From contig JAAVIF010000069.1 of the NCBI GenBank assembly GCA_014799365.1, positions 1-49,399 of the forward strand: 49,399 nucleotides of DNA, written 5' to 3'. The notes beneath the pieces were generated by a model, which did not search any database, was not told the DNA's origin, and saw nothing but the letters and a program-made list of their open reading frames with translations. Positions 9,167-18,001 of this stretch are shown here, piece by piece (positions within the stretch are counted from its first letter, which is position 1; every line of letters starts with the position of its first letter). A program made the position numbers and the translations under genes. This DNA is from Oscillospiraceae bacterium (lineage in GTDB: Bacteria > Bacillota > Clostridia > Oscillospirales > Ruminococcaceae).

Positions 9167-9991
9167 ATGAAAAGAAAGCTTTTCTGCGAAATCTCACCCT
9201 TGACTTACAGAATATCCGTTGAAAAAAATATTTTTATGCGCAGGCTAAGCGATTTGTTTAACAGGAAAGTAAGGTATGCTTCGGACAAATCCGGCGAACC
9301 GCTTCCGATACGGTTATACTCTCATAGGTCGCTTATACGCCGCCGCCTTGGCAATGTTGACATGCGGCTTCAGGAGAACAAGGCGGTAAACCTTTCCATT
9401 GCCGCACCCAAGGTTACGGGCATTTTGATAAAGCCCGGAGAGACCTTTTCCTTTTGGCGGCTTGTGGGCAGAGACAGCAAGCGCAGGGGCTATCTTGAAG
9501 GACTGACCATAGCAAACGGAAAGACCTCCTCGGGGACCGGCGGCGGTATGTGTCAGTTTACCAACCTTATTCACTGGATGGTATTACATTCCGAGCTTAC
9601 TATAACCGAACATCACCACCATGACGGCTTCGACCTTTTTCCCGATTTCGGCAGGCAAATACCTTTCGGCACGGGCACGTCCGTAATGTACAATTATCTC
9701 GATTACCGCGTGCGGAACGATACCGACAGGGTCTATCAGCTTCTTGCAAGCACCGACGGCGAATACCTCTGCGGTGAGCTTAGAGCGGACAAGCCGCAGA
9801 ATTTTAAATATCACATAAAGGCGGAGGACGAGCGTTTTGTACGGGAGGACGGCGCGGTATACCGCTGCGGCAAGGTTATTAGGACAACGGTGGATTGTGA
9901 TTCCGAAAATATTGTTTGTACGGAGGTTATTAGGGAAAATCATGCGATGGTGATGTATGATACGGATTTGATCGAGGTTTTGGAAAATTAA
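9167..9991 (+). CDS. VanW family protein
   Basis: A 274-residue VanW-domain protein. The hallmark block runs from KPGETFSFWRLVG to SSGTGGGMCQFTNLIHW and then HHHHDGFDLFPDFGRQIPFG, followed by YLDYRVRNDTD. VanW is named for an accessory gene in vanB-type vancomycin resistance clusters, but most genomic copies are far from resistance genes and the biochemical role is unknown. No vanH/A/X genes are nearby, so resistance should not be inferred. No membrane anchor is visible. It is last in the plus-strand run and is closed by a terminator. Confidence 0.88.
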   Translation: MKRKLFCEISPLTYRISVEKNIFMRRLSDLFNRKVRYASDKSGEPLPIRLYSHRSLIRRRLGNVDMRLQENKAVNLSIAAPKVTGILIKPGETFSFWRLVGRDSKRRGYLEGLTIANGKTSSGTGGGMCQFTNLIHWMVLHSELTITEHHHHDGFDLFPDFGRQIPFGTGTSVMYNYLDYRVRNDTDRVYQLLASTDGEYLCGELRADKPQNFKYHIKAEDERFVREDGAVYRCGKVIRTTVDCDSENIVCTEVIRENHAMVMYDTDLIEVLEN

Positions 9992-10005
9992 ATAACAATA
10001 AAAAT

Positions 10006-10044
10006 AAACCGTAAAGGCTTTTTGAGCTTTTACGGTTTGTTTTA
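10006..10044 (+). terminator. Intrinsic terminator between convergent genes
   Basis: AAACCGTAAA and TTTACGGTTT form a 10-bp stem with an inner AGGCT/AGCTT pairing, followed by GTTTTAT. On the opposite strand the hairpin is followed by TTATTTTTATTG, so it can serve both the VanW gene and the convergent AraC gene. Confidence 0.8.
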
Positions 10045-10061
10045 TCTCACTGATTATTATT

Positions 10062-10820
10062 CTATTCATCATTTTTCCTTTTCTGCATCTTCTCCGCATA
10101 ATGCTTCGGCGAACACCCGAAATTCTTTTTAAACACCCTCGAAAAATACAGCGGCTCCGAAAATCCGCATACATAAGCGATCTGCGATACGTTCTGTTCT
10201 ATATCGCAGGTAGAGCAAAGCAGCTTTTCCGCCATTTGCATGCGCAGACTGGTAAGGTAATTGTGCGGGGTCATGCCCACTTCGCTTTTGAACAGCTTGC
10301 GCAGATAATCATAGCTGAAAGGAATGGTCTGTAAGTACTTGTCAAGCTCGTAATCGCAGTCGGTGCAGTTTTGCATGATATTGCTCTTTATCGCGCCCAC
10401 TACGTTTCTGAGCGGTTTTGTGCTTTGGAACGCTATCACGTAATTTACTATAAGATTTCCGAAAGCCTCTATAATCAGCTGCTTGTTGTTTATCTTGCTG
10501 TTAAAATAATAAAAGGCGTCATTGAAGGAGGTCAGAATATGCTTGTCGCTGTCGTCGGAAATAACTATGGGGTTCTTAAAAGGAAATGTTGCGTCCTTGA
10601 TATTTATATGTATGTTTGTAAAGCCCTCGTCGCTGTTGTTCATATGAGACACTCCGGGGGGGATTATGACTATATCTCCGAGGCTGTAATTTAAAGAGGA
10701 GCTGTCAAAAACAAACTGTCCGCTGCCGCCCGTACAGTAGACCAGCTCCCAGCTTTCGTGGGAGTGACGGTGCATTGAAAACGTAATAAGATTTCTGCCG
10801 ACATAGACTATATTATTCAT
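10062..10820 (-). CDS. AraC family transcriptional regulator (cupin + HTH)
   Basis: A 252-residue two-domain regulator. The N-terminal cupin-type sensor domain (about residues 1-135) includes MHRHSHESWELVYCTGG and LGDIVIIPPGVSH. The C-terminal AraC double helix-turn-helix (about 150-245) includes the signature IAYVCGFSEPLYFSRVFKK. Placed beside the pectinesterase gene and at the edge of the uronate locus, it is the likely local activator, sensing a galacturonate-derived ligand; that ligand is inference. The upstream gap (10,821-10,993) holds a candidate operator. Confidence 0.9.
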   Translation of the reverse strand: MNNIVYVGRNLITFSMHRHSHESWELVYCTGGSGQFVFDSSSLNYSLGDIVIIPPGVSHMNNSDEGFTNIHINIKDATFPFKNPIVISDDSDKHILTSFNDAFYYFNSKINNKQLIIEAFGNLIVNYVIAFQSTKPLRNVVGAIKSNIMQNCTDCDYELDKYLQTIPFSYDYLRKLFKSEVGMTPHNYLTSLRMQMAEKLLCSTCDIEQNVSQIAYVCGFSEPLYFSRVFKKNFGCSPKHYAEKMQKRKNDE

Positions 10821-10853
10821 GGATTACCAGCCTTCCTTATTTATCTTTATCGT

Positions 10854-10887
10854 AACGGTAATATGCCCTAATTCGGAATTAACCGTT
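10854..10887. promoter_or_regulatory. Nested palindrome upstream of the AraC gene (candidate operator)
   Basis: AACGGT (10,854-10,859) is mirrored by ACCGTT (10,882-10,887), and TAATTCGGAATTA (10,869-10,881) between them is a perfect palindrome around one G. It lies about 34 bases upstream of the AraC start codon, a reasonable place for autoregulation. No second copy of this exact motif was noticed elsewhere in the window. Confidence 0.35.
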
Positions 10888-10919
10888 TGTGCATAATCAA
10901 CAAAATTTTACAACAACTA

Positions 10920-10948
10920 TTGAAAAAACATAAACAACATGCTATACT
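10920..10948 (+). promoter_or_regulatory. Promoter-like sequence pointing antisense to the pectinesterase gene
   Basis: TTGAAA (10,920-10,925), a 17-base spacer, then TATACT (10,943-10,948). On the plus strand this would transcribe into the 3' end of the minus-strand pectinesterase gene. It may be a chance match in AT-rich DNA. Confidence 0.3.
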
Positions 10949-10993
10949 AACAGAAACAACAATCAGAAACCCAACTACCGAGAAACTATAAAT

Positions 10994-11905
10994 TTAAGCT
11001 TCCGTAAAATAGCCAAGCAGGGTTTCTTTTTCATTTTCCGAAAGAATTTTGCTCCATTGTACTCTTCCCTCACACTTGGCTTTGTATTCTGCAAAACGGG
11101 CGGTCTTGTCTCTTTCGGTATCGTTCCACTTGTCAAATCCCGCTTTTGCGATGTGCCTGCCGTATTGGCATTCTATAAAGCTTGATTTTCCGTAGTCGCG
11201 CCAAGGGCGTGCCAAAAATACCGATCCGCTTTCAACTCTTTCATCGCAGGTAAAGCGGCATTTGTTAAATACGAAGCCTATGTTTTGCACAAGAGCGTGG
11301 GCAGGGGCGGCGGCGTAGCCGTGATCCCTTACATCGTAAAGAGATTTTATTTCGCAGTTCTCAAACAAAGTATCGCCGCAGCCGAAAATGAAATCCACAG
11401 TACCGGCGATATAACAGTTTTTGAATATCTGTTTTTCGTATTCCGAACGTCGAAGCTCGTCCTTTAAAAAGCCGTCGTACCTTTCTATAAGATCGGGAGG
11501 CAGAGGTCCGCAAAAGACGGTATCCTGCGTGGAAACAAATCGGCAGTCCTCGGCGAAAAAATTGTCGGCATATACCGTTAAGGCCACCTCCTGACCCTTT
11601 GTTTCGGGAAACAACGAATCGTTTTCGACGGTAAGATTCTTAAGGGTAACATTCGGCGCGGTGACAGCCATTGTATAGGTGCGGAAGGTGTTGTATTCCT
11701 TACCCGTTTCATCAAGCTTTTTCGCGTAATCATCGTAAGATATAACGGTATCGTTTTTTCCCGCTCCTATAATTTCTATATCAGGCACGGCGATTTCGAC
11801 CTTTTCTCTATAAACGCCTTTGTCAAGTATAACGCGCGTAAAGGGGCGCAGATTTTTCAGAATGTCCGAAAGCTTGTCTTTATTCGTAATGTGAATCGTT
11901 TCCAT
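10994..11905 (-). CDS. Pectinesterase (carbohydrate esterase family 8)
   Basis: A 303-residue pectin methylesterase, which removes methyl esters from homogalacturonan to give free carboxylates and methanol. The acid/base Asp is in STQDTVFCG (D128) and the nucleophile Asp in GTVDFIFGCGDT (D171). The substrate-binding Arg is in ARPWRDYGKSSF. The right-handed beta-helix repeats are evident (ENCEIKSL and similar). The protein starts METIHITNKD with no signal peptide, so it probably acts inside the cell on imported methylated oligogalacturonides. CTTTCCTTTCGAGG upstream reads as a strong AAGGAAAG site on this strand. Confidence 0.92.
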   Translation of the reverse strand: METIHITNKDKLSDILKNLRPFTRVILDKGVYREKVEIAVPDIEIIGAGKNDTVISYDDYAKKLDETGKEYNTFRTYTMAVTAPNVTLKNLTVENDSLFPETKGQEVALTVYADNFFAEDCRFVSTQDTVFCGPLPPDLIERYDGFLKDELRRSEYEKQIFKNCYIAGTVDFIFGCGDTLFENCEIKSLYDVRDHGYAAAPAHALVQNIGFVFNKCRFTCDERVESGSVFLARPWRDYGKSSFIECQYGRHIAKAGFDKWNDTERDKTARFAEYKAKCEGRVQWSKILSENEKETLLGYFTEA

Positions 11906-12288
11906 AGTCTTTCCTTTCGAGGTTAATGACTAAATATGATATATTTTTCTTCTGATTTGATTATATATGTTATCAAAGTATTTTTCAACATTAAATGCAC
12001 ATTTTTGTTAAAAAGCAACAATTGGCAATTAAGGATTTTGTTTGATTTCATCAAAATGCGCAATTTAATGGGATAAAACGGTTATCGACAAAAAATGTAA
12101 ATGTCCGAATTGTGCATAAATTGTCTTGTATTTGGCGTATACATTCGTCGAAATATCGGTTACAATATGTTTTGTAAATATCACACAAAAAGTTACAACT
12201 TTGATAAAAAATATTTGATATATTTCTAACAATACATGTACATACACTGTAAAAGTATTGAATACTAATTTTAGAAAACGGGCTTTAC
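11906..12288. promoter_or_regulatory. Divergent control region between pectinesterase and the transporter operon
   Basis: This 383-base, very AT-rich gap separates two divergently transcribed units of the pectin locus, so it must hold promoters for both. The only compact symmetric element I see is AGTATTGAATACT (12,254-12,266), a 13-base palindrome about 23 bases before the first plus-strand start codon. TACATGTA also lies at 12,235-12,242. Which regulator binds here cannot be read from sequence alone; the AraC protein is the obvious candidate. Confidence 0.5.
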
Positions 12289-12882
12289 ATGAACAAAATG
12301 ACCTTTAACCAGTACAGAGCGATCGACCTCGTTATTTTGGCGGTTGTAACCGCCGTCTTTGAAACGATCACGACGCTGGCGGCCACAAGATGGTTTCCCG
12401 ATCAGCTCTACACGCTGTCCCCGACCATAACGATGGTTTGTATCGTTATGATGCGCTGGGGAGGATTCGCGGCAATTCACGCCTTTGTAGGCGGGGCGGC
12501 TTTTTGCATGGCCTCCGGTGCTACCGAACAGCAGATAATCTTATACTGCGTCGGAAATTGCTTTTCCCTTTTGGCACTGCTGCTGTTTAAGCTTCTCGGC
12601 AAGGCAAAGATCAAGGATAAGTTTTATTTTACCGTTTTGTTTACGGTGTGCGCTTATATCGGGGCGCAAATCGGACGCTGGCTTGTAGGTCTTATTTTCG
12701 GAGGTCCCTTCGATTCAGTTATCGTGTTTCTCACCACGGATTCGCTTTCACTGCTTTTCGCAATAGTGGTGGTCCTGATCTCCCGCAGAGCCGACGGACT
12801 TTTCGAGGATCAGAAAAGCTATCTTATACGCATTGATAAGGAAAGAAGAAAAAAAGAGGCGGAGGACTTTTACGCACAGTAA
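12289..12882 (+). CDS. Integral membrane protein, ECF S-component-like
   Basis: A 197-residue membrane protein with about five or six hydrophobic segments and a basic, soluble C-terminal tail (KERRKKEAEDFYAQ). Size and layout resemble substrate-specific S components of ECF transporters, but no EcfA/EcfT partners are near and I cannot confirm the family. It is first in the plus-strand transporter cluster, 92 bases before the LplB-type permease, which suggests a role linked to uronide uptake or its control. Confidence 0.6.
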   Translation: MNKMTFNQYRAIDLVILAVVTAVFETITTLAATRWFPDQLYTLSPTITMVCIVMMRWGGFAAIHAFVGGAAFCMASGATEQQIILYCVGNCFSLLALLLFKLLGKAKIKDKFYFTVLFTVCAYIGAQIGRWLVGLIFGGPFDSVIVFLTTDSLSLLFAIVVVLISRRADGLFEDQKSYLIRIDKERRKKEAEDFYAQ

Positions 12883-12974
12883 GGCTTTCGCGCTTGAAAC
12901 TATATAACTGCGGATAACGAACTAAAGCGGCATTTTTACTTTGTTTTAAAATATCATTTTAGGAGGTTTCAAAG

Positions 12975-14015
12975 ATGCAAATGAACGCTACCGACTATTT
13001 GATTTTCGATGAAGAAAGCGGAACCTACATCGAAAATCCGGAACAGATCGTTCGTGATGATGTGGAAAAGCATCATTGGCTGAACGTTCTCAGAACAGTG
13101 CTGAAGGACTGGCGGCTTTACCTGATGCTTGTACCGATGATCCTGGTTTTCCTGTTCTGGCGTTATTTCCCGATGTATGAGCTGTTGGGCTGCTTTAAGC
13201 TTACGGACGACATCAAGCCCGTTGCGGATCAATTTTTTGTCGGTTTTTCCAACTTTAAATCGCTGCTCACGTCAAATATCGAATTTTGGCGTGCATTCCG
13301 CAACACATTCCTGCTCAGCTTTTACGGACTTCTGTTCGGCTTCCCTATGCCGATAATCATTGCGCTGTTTTTCAATGAAATCCGTTCAAATATCTGCCGC
13401 AGCGTATATCAGGTTCTTACATATCTTCCTAAGTTCATGTCAACGGTTGTTATGACCTCTCTTGTAATGATGCTTGTTAAGCAGGGCTCGACTTTCTCGG
13501 GTACGGGTGTTCTTTCACAGCTCCTTGAACAGATCGGCTTTATCAGTCACGATACCGCCCAATCGGGTCTTCTGAACGACCCGTCCTTCTTCCGAGCTAT
13601 CTATCAGATAAGCGGCATTTGGGAGACGGCGGGCTATGACAGTATCGTGTTCTTTGCGGCGATAATCGCAATTTCACCGACAAGCTACGAGGCGGCACAG
13701 ATAGACGGCGCGGGAAAGATGGCACAGATGAGATATGTGGTTCTTCCCTGCATCCTGTCCACTATCGTAATTATGCTTATCACAAGAATAGGCTCTCTGC
13801 TTAACATAGGCTACGAAAAGGTTCTGCTTCTTTACAACCCCAATACCTATGTTACCGCCGACGTAGTTTCCACGTTTGCGCAAAGAACGGGTATCGCGGG
13901 AGCCGCCAAAGGTCTGGCGTCCGCTGCCGAAATGATGAACAACGTCATAGGAATGCTTTTGGTTATCGGTGCGAACACCATAGCGCGGAAGGCGTCCGAC
14001 GTATCGCTGTACTAA
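12975..14015 (+). CDS. ABC sugar permease, LplB type
   Basis: A 346-residue inner-membrane permease of the binding-protein-dependent carbohydrate ABC importers (CUT1 class). About 45 cytoplasmic residues precede the first membrane helix. The EAA loop that contacts the ATPase reads EAAQIDGAGKMAQMRYVVLP near residue 239. It pairs with the permease 36 bases downstream. LplB-type permeases in Bacillus work with large lipoprotein binding proteins on complex polysaccharide fragments, here most likely oligogalacturonides. An AGGAGGTTTC site precedes the ATG. Confidence 0.9.
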   Translation: MQMNATDYLIFDEESGTYIENPEQIVRDDVEKHHWLNVLRTVLKDWRLYLMLVPMILVFLFWRYFPMYELLGCFKLTDDIKPVADQFFVGFSNFKSLLTSNIEFWRAFRNTFLLSFYGLLFGFPMPIIIALFFNEIRSNICRSVYQVLTYLPKFMSTVVMTSLVMMLVKQGSTFSGTGVLSQLLEQIGFISHDTAQSGLLNDPSFFRAIYQISGIWETAGYDSIVFFAAIIAISPTSYEAAQIDGAGKMAQMRYVVLPCILSTIVIMLITRIGSLLNIGYEKVLLLYNPNTYVTADVVSTFAQRTGIAGAAKGLASAAEMMNNVIGMLLVIGANTIARKASDVSLY

Positions 14016-14050
14016 ATGTATAAATATAGTAAAAGGAATAAGAGGCTGTT

Positions 14051-14941
14051 ATGAAAAGAAAACTCGAAATTTCCGAGCTTATATTCAAAATTATAAGCTA
14101 CACTTTATTGACAATATTTGCTCTTTGCTGCCTGTACCCTTTCCTGTATGCAATTTCGGCGTCTATCAGCGGAAGACACGCGGTAGAGTACAATGAGGTC
14201 GTTTTGTTCCCGAAGGACATTCAGTTTGAAGCATTCTCGACAATGTTTAACGACAATATGTTCTGGAATTCCTATACAAATACCCTTTTCCTTACCTTCT
14301 ACGGTACGATCTGGGCGTTGGGAATATCCCTGTTCGGCGCGTACGCTCTTTCAAAAAAGCGTCTGCTGTTCCGTAAGGGCTTTAACTTCTTCCTGGTATT
14401 CACCATGTGGTTCAGCGCAGGTCTTGTACCTCAGTACCTGAACTATTTGGATACCCAGCGTGTGTTTAAGGCTGTGGGCATTACCGACGACAAGTGGCTT
14501 GTTGTTATAGCAATGGGTATGGCGGCAATGAACATCATACTGCTGAGAAACTCCTTTGAGGGAGTTCCCTCTGAGATCGAGGAGGCGGCCATTGTGGACG
14601 GAGCTACGGAAATGCAGGTTTTGTGGCGTGTTTACATACCTATGAGCAAATCAATAATCGCTACCGTTGCGTTATTCTTCGGAATATCGCGCTGGAACGG
14701 ATACTTCTGGGCAAGACAGATGATCTCCAATGCCAATGAGCGTCCTCTCCAGGTATTTATACGTCTTAAGCTGGAGCAATTCAGCGACCCTGAGCAGATG
14801 ACCAACTGGTCCGAGCCGTACGCCTCAGACTCCATAATCTACGCTCTTATCGTCTGCTCCATCGTTCCTATCCTTATTATTTATCCCTTTATCCAGAAAT
14901 ACTTTGCCAAGGGCGTTAACGTAGGCGGCGTAAAGGAATAA
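14051..14941 (+). CDS. ABC sugar permease, LplC/YtcP type
   Basis: A 296-residue second permease subunit of the same importer, with about six membrane helices. The EAA loop is EIEEAAIVDGATEMQVLWRV near residue 175-195. The C-terminus ends FAKGVNVGGVKE, a common ending in this permease family (KGVxxGAVKG-like). It forms the heterodimeric channel with the preceding LplB-type protein. Start is supported by AAGGAATAAGAGG upstream. Confidence 0.92.
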   Translation: MKRKLEISELIFKIISYTLLTIFALCCLYPFLYAISASISGRHAVEYNEVVLFPKDIQFEAFSTMFNDNMFWNSYTNTLFLTFYGTIWALGISLFGAYALSKKRLLFRKGFNFFLVFTMWFSAGLVPQYLNYLDTQRVFKAVGITDDKWLVVIAMGMAAMNIILLRNSFEGVPSEIEEAAIVDGATEMQVLWRVYIPMSKSIIATVALFFGISRWNGYFWARQMISNANERPLQVFIRLKLEQFSDPEQMTNWSEPYASDSIIYALIVCSIVPILIIYPFIQKYFAKGVNVGGVKE

Positions 14942-15026
14942 TAAAGCTTTGTTATCAGCCGTTTTTGACGGTTGACATAAAAATGAGAAAATGTAAACAA
15001 AACAGTATCCTTAAAGGAGGAAACAA

Positions 15027-17243
15027 ATGAAAAAGAACACACTTGCGGCTAAACTGATAGCAGTATCCGTTGCCGCAGCTGCATTGTTGACAGGCTGTGC
15101 CACCGTGCCCGATGCCAACAGTGGAACAACAGGCACAACAACTGCCGCTCCCACAACCACCGCTAACGGCGGAGGAAGTGACAGTGCCGACACTACTGCC
15201 GGCAATACCGATCCCGGCGATACCGCGCAGGCTTCATCTCTGTCTTATGAGAACGGCACCGTTCTTCGTATGGCGACAGGCTACAACAGTGCGGACACAG
15301 GTCTTTCCATGGATCCTGAGATCGCGGGCGAGGGCATTACCCTTGCGGACGGCAAAACCTACAATGCAGGCGACTTAAAGCCTACATGGGTTGAAATCGA
15401 AAACAGACTTAACATCAAGATCGATGACCAGTATCAGGGCAATAAGGCTTCCGATGAGTTCGAATACTGGAGATCTCAGATGGGCAATATCGATTTGGTA
15501 AGCGGTACCGCTTCCTTACTTACCGAAGCCGGCAACAACGGCCTGGTAGTTAACCTTGCGGATCATCTTGACGAGATGCCTAACTTTAAGGCTTACCTTG
15601 AGGCTAATCCTATCGTTCGTATTTCTATCACAGGTGATACCGATTCCGGCTCTATTTTCTTCTCTCCTTACTTTGACGGTGTAAACGACATCGAGCGTAT
15701 GCCCCTTATGAGAGTTGACTGGGTAGCCAGACTTCTTGACGGCGACGAAGAATTTACCGCGGACGCAAGCGGCAATACCGCAGAACCCGTATATCAGCCT
15801 TACATGCCCACAAGCGGCAAGGTTGAGATCGATGTTGTTAAGCTTGACGGTTCCGGTACCGAAAAGGTAACAAAGGACTATGATACAGCAGGCAACATCG
15901 TTGCTAAGATGAACGAAGCAGGTGCAATGAGCGGCGTTGACGCTGTTAACATGCTCCGTACATACATTGATGAAGCGTACAACGGTTACTACGGTTCTAC
16001 TCGTTCCAACCTCTTCATAGGTCAGAACGCTGCTTGGGACGCAGACGAGCTTGTAGCTCTTCTCCGCTGCGTAGTAGCTAACGCGCAGACCCTCAACGGC
16101 ACTGATACTGTACAGGGTCTCTTCTCCCGTGAAGACAACAACCTCCAGAGAAAGGTTGACATCATGCGTTTCGCAGGCCACCTCTTCGGCGTTCGCGGTC
16201 TTGAATCAAGATCCGATTGGCTCTATGTCGGCACTGACAACAAGCTTCATGACGCACGTATGGAAGAAGACGCATATGTTGCTATGGAAAGAATGTACCA
16301 GATGACACAGGAAGGCCTTATCTCCGAGAACTTCATCAAGGACGCAGAGGCTAAGTCCGATCAGTATCTGGAAAGTGATTCCGGCTTCATGAGCTACGAC
16401 TACAACCAGACTCAGACCGCTTACAACCAGTCCAAGCTTCAGGACGGCGAAAAGTACATGGCAGCTATGGTTCCCGTTGCTCTTTGGTTTGACGGCTCCA
16501 GTGCTGACGGCGTATACATGAGATTTACCGAGTCCTGGCGTTCCGTTAAGACCGACGGTTGGGGAATCTCCGTAGAAGGCACAGCAGGTGATACCAATAA
16601 GCTCAATGCTGCTCTTGCTCTTATCGACTACGCATACAGCCCCGCAGGTCAGATCCTTATGTCCTACGGTCCCGATGACTTCATTATGACCGACGCAGAC
16701 GGCAACTACATGACCTTTAAGTTCAACGGACAGGATATGCCCATGATCTCCGAAGATACCTACAAGGAGCTTTGGGATAAGGCAAACGGCAACTACACCA
16801 ACTACGCTCGTAAGTACCTCGGTTCTACTCTGAGCTTCGTAAAGAGCCAGGCGTTTGAATACCAGTGCACACACGATGTAGGCAAGGAAGGCGCAGGATA
16901 TATTTCCACCGCTATCGGCTTGGGTACAATCAAGCATCCCGAGCTTGACGTTGCCGACAATCCTTGGTACACCTCCGTTCCTACCGTTCTTCCTAACTAC
17001 AAGACAGAGAACGACGAGATCAACACTTACACCGAGCTTGGCTCCAAGGGTAAGTTCAGCACCAGCAAGGGCGGAGAAAACCTGTTTGTTGACATAATCA
17101 CAAGCGGCTATTCGGGCGAGGGTACATCTTCCCGTGAAGAAGCGATCTCCACCGTTACCGATTCTTGGGGTGCTACTCAGGTTTTGATCCTCCGCAACGA
17201 CGCTTGGGACAGACTTGTTGAGTACTATAACTCTATCAGCTAA
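15027..17243 (+). CDS. ABC solute-binding lipoprotein (large LplA type)
   Basis: A 738-residue extracellular binding protein. The signal peptide ends in the lipobox LLTGC around residue 24, so it is lipid-anchored on the outer face of the membrane. A Thr/Gly/Asp-rich linker follows to about residue 75, then the solute-binding fold. Its large size fits binding proteins for oligosaccharides paired with LplB/LplC permeases. Codon use is visibly more biased (GCT, CTT, AAG) than in neighbours, consistent with high expression. AAAGGAGG lies at ideal spacing before the ATG. TTGACA at 14,972 may mark an internal promoter, but no good -10 follows. Confidence 0.92.
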   Translation: MKKNTLAAKLIAVSVAAAALLTGCATVPDANSGTTGTTTAAPTTTANGGGSDSADTTAGNTDPGDTAQASSLSYENGTVLRMATGYNSADTGLSMDPEIAGEGITLADGKTYNAGDLKPTWVEIENRLNIKIDDQYQGNKASDEFEYWRSQMGNIDLVSGTASLLTEAGNNGLVVNLADHLDEMPNFKAYLEANPIVRISITGDTDSGSIFFSPYFDGVNDIERMPLMRVDWVARLLDGDEEFTADASGNTAEPVYQPYMPTSGKVEIDVVKLDGSGTEKVTKDYDTAGNIVAKMNEAGAMSGVDAVNMLRTYIDEAYNGYYGSTRSNLFIGQNAAWDADELVALLRCVVANAQTLNGTDTVQGLFSREDNNLQRKVDIMRFAGHLFGVRGLESRSDWLYVGTDNKLHDARMEEDAYVAMERMYQMTQEGLISENFIKDAEAKSDQYLESDSGFMSYDYNQTQTAYNQSKLQDGEKYMAAMVPVALWFDGSSADGVYMRFTESWRSVKTDGWGISVEGTAGDTNKLNAALALIDYAYSPAGQILMSYGPDDFIMTDADGNYMTFKFNGQDMPMISEDTYKELWDKANGNYTNYARKYLGSTLSFVKSQAFEYQCTHDVGKEGAGYISTAIGLGTIKHPELDVADNPWYTSVPTVLPNYKTENDEINTYTELGSKGKFSTSKGGENLFVDIITSGYSGEGTSSREEAISTVTDSWGATQVLILRNDAWDRLVEYYNSIS

Positions 17244-17355
17244 TTTTCAGCAATTTCCACAGAAACATTCTCTGAAAGAAACACGAAAAAATTGCGCATT
17301 GTTTCGTAAGGCCTGCGGTCTTGCGCGATGATGTAAAATCCTAATTATGTTCACT

Positions 17356-17378
17356 CGGGAGGGGAATCTCCCCTCCCG
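17356..17378 (+). terminator. Very stable hairpin after the binding-protein gene
   Basis: CGGGAGGGGA and TCCCCTCCCG form a perfect 10-bp stem with a 3-base loop. TTTAAAC rather than a long U-run follows, so it is more likely a leaky terminator or 3' exonuclease block. Such hairpins after binding-protein genes keep that transcript segment more abundant than the downstream genes. Confidence 0.6.
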
Positions 17379-17404
17379 TTTAAACATAAAGGAAGAGGGC
17401 TTTT

Positions 17405-18001
17405 ATGTATAAGAAACAATTGATTTTTCAGAAAATAGTTTGTATGGCTATGCTGGCTATGTCAGCCATAGTATTTCTGTATTCATTGGGGATAATGACG
17501 GATATTTACGATACATTGTATTACACAATGCCCAATCCCAATAATATTTACAGCTCAAAGGTGTCTGGTTCTGCGATCTACTATGAAATGCAGCCCTTTA
17601 ACACCATATTTACCAACCTGTCCATAGGTCTTATACTTGTGACCTTGATCTTATTTATAACCTGCACTCATTCACGCAGGAAATATTACATAGGAAACTA
17701 CATTGCGGTAGCACTTTCTACCGTATGCAATATCGGTGTTTCCACGTGGTCGCTTTATCATATTGCATATTATAAAGCAAGATTTTTGCAAATTGACTTT
17801 GCAGCATTAAAGGAATTCTGGGAAAACAGAAAACAGCCTCAGGTTTATACCGATTCCACATTCTGGTTTGATATAAGCTACCTTGTTTTCGGTTTGCTTT
17901 TATTGGTTACGGTGCTGCTTATTGTCAATACAATTTTGAAAATAATTTTGATGAAGGAAGAACAACGCCTTATCGGCAGCAGAAAGGACGTGAAAGCATG
18001 A
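17405..18001 (+). CDS. Small four-helix membrane protein of the ABC operon
   Basis: A 198-residue protein with about four hydrophobic helices, a short external loop after helix 1 (YYTMPNPNNIY) and a basic cytoplasmic C-terminus. I recognise no domain. Its end overlaps the next gene in an ATGA junction, a sign of translational coupling. It lies between the binding-protein gene and the ABC ATPase, so a role as an accessory subunit of the importer is plausible but unproven. AAGGAAGAGG precedes the ATG. Confidence 0.65.
   Translation: MYKKQLIFQKIVCMAMLAMSAIVFLYSLGIMTDIYDTLYYTMPNPNNIYSSKVSGSAIYYEMQPFNTIFTNLSIGLILVTLILFITCTHSRRKYYIGNYIAVALSTVCNIGVSTWSLYHIAYYKARFLQIDFAALKEFWENRKQPQVYTDSTFWFDISYLVFGLLLLVTVLLIVNTILKIILMKEEQRLIGSRKDVKA

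Noticed and set aside
9167-9991. Vancomycin resistance function for the VanW protein
   Set aside because: No ligase, dehydrogenase or dipeptidase genes of a van cluster are nearby; VanW domains are common outside resistance loci.
12261-12270. ATACTAATTT upstream of the membrane protein gene as another repeat copy
   Set aside because: It shares only the 8-base end motif; no hinge, paired arm or GTAT end is present.
15516-16937. Two long minus-strand open frames opposite the binding-protein gene
   Set aside because: They arise from the strong codon bias of the real gene; Cys/Val-rich translations match no family.
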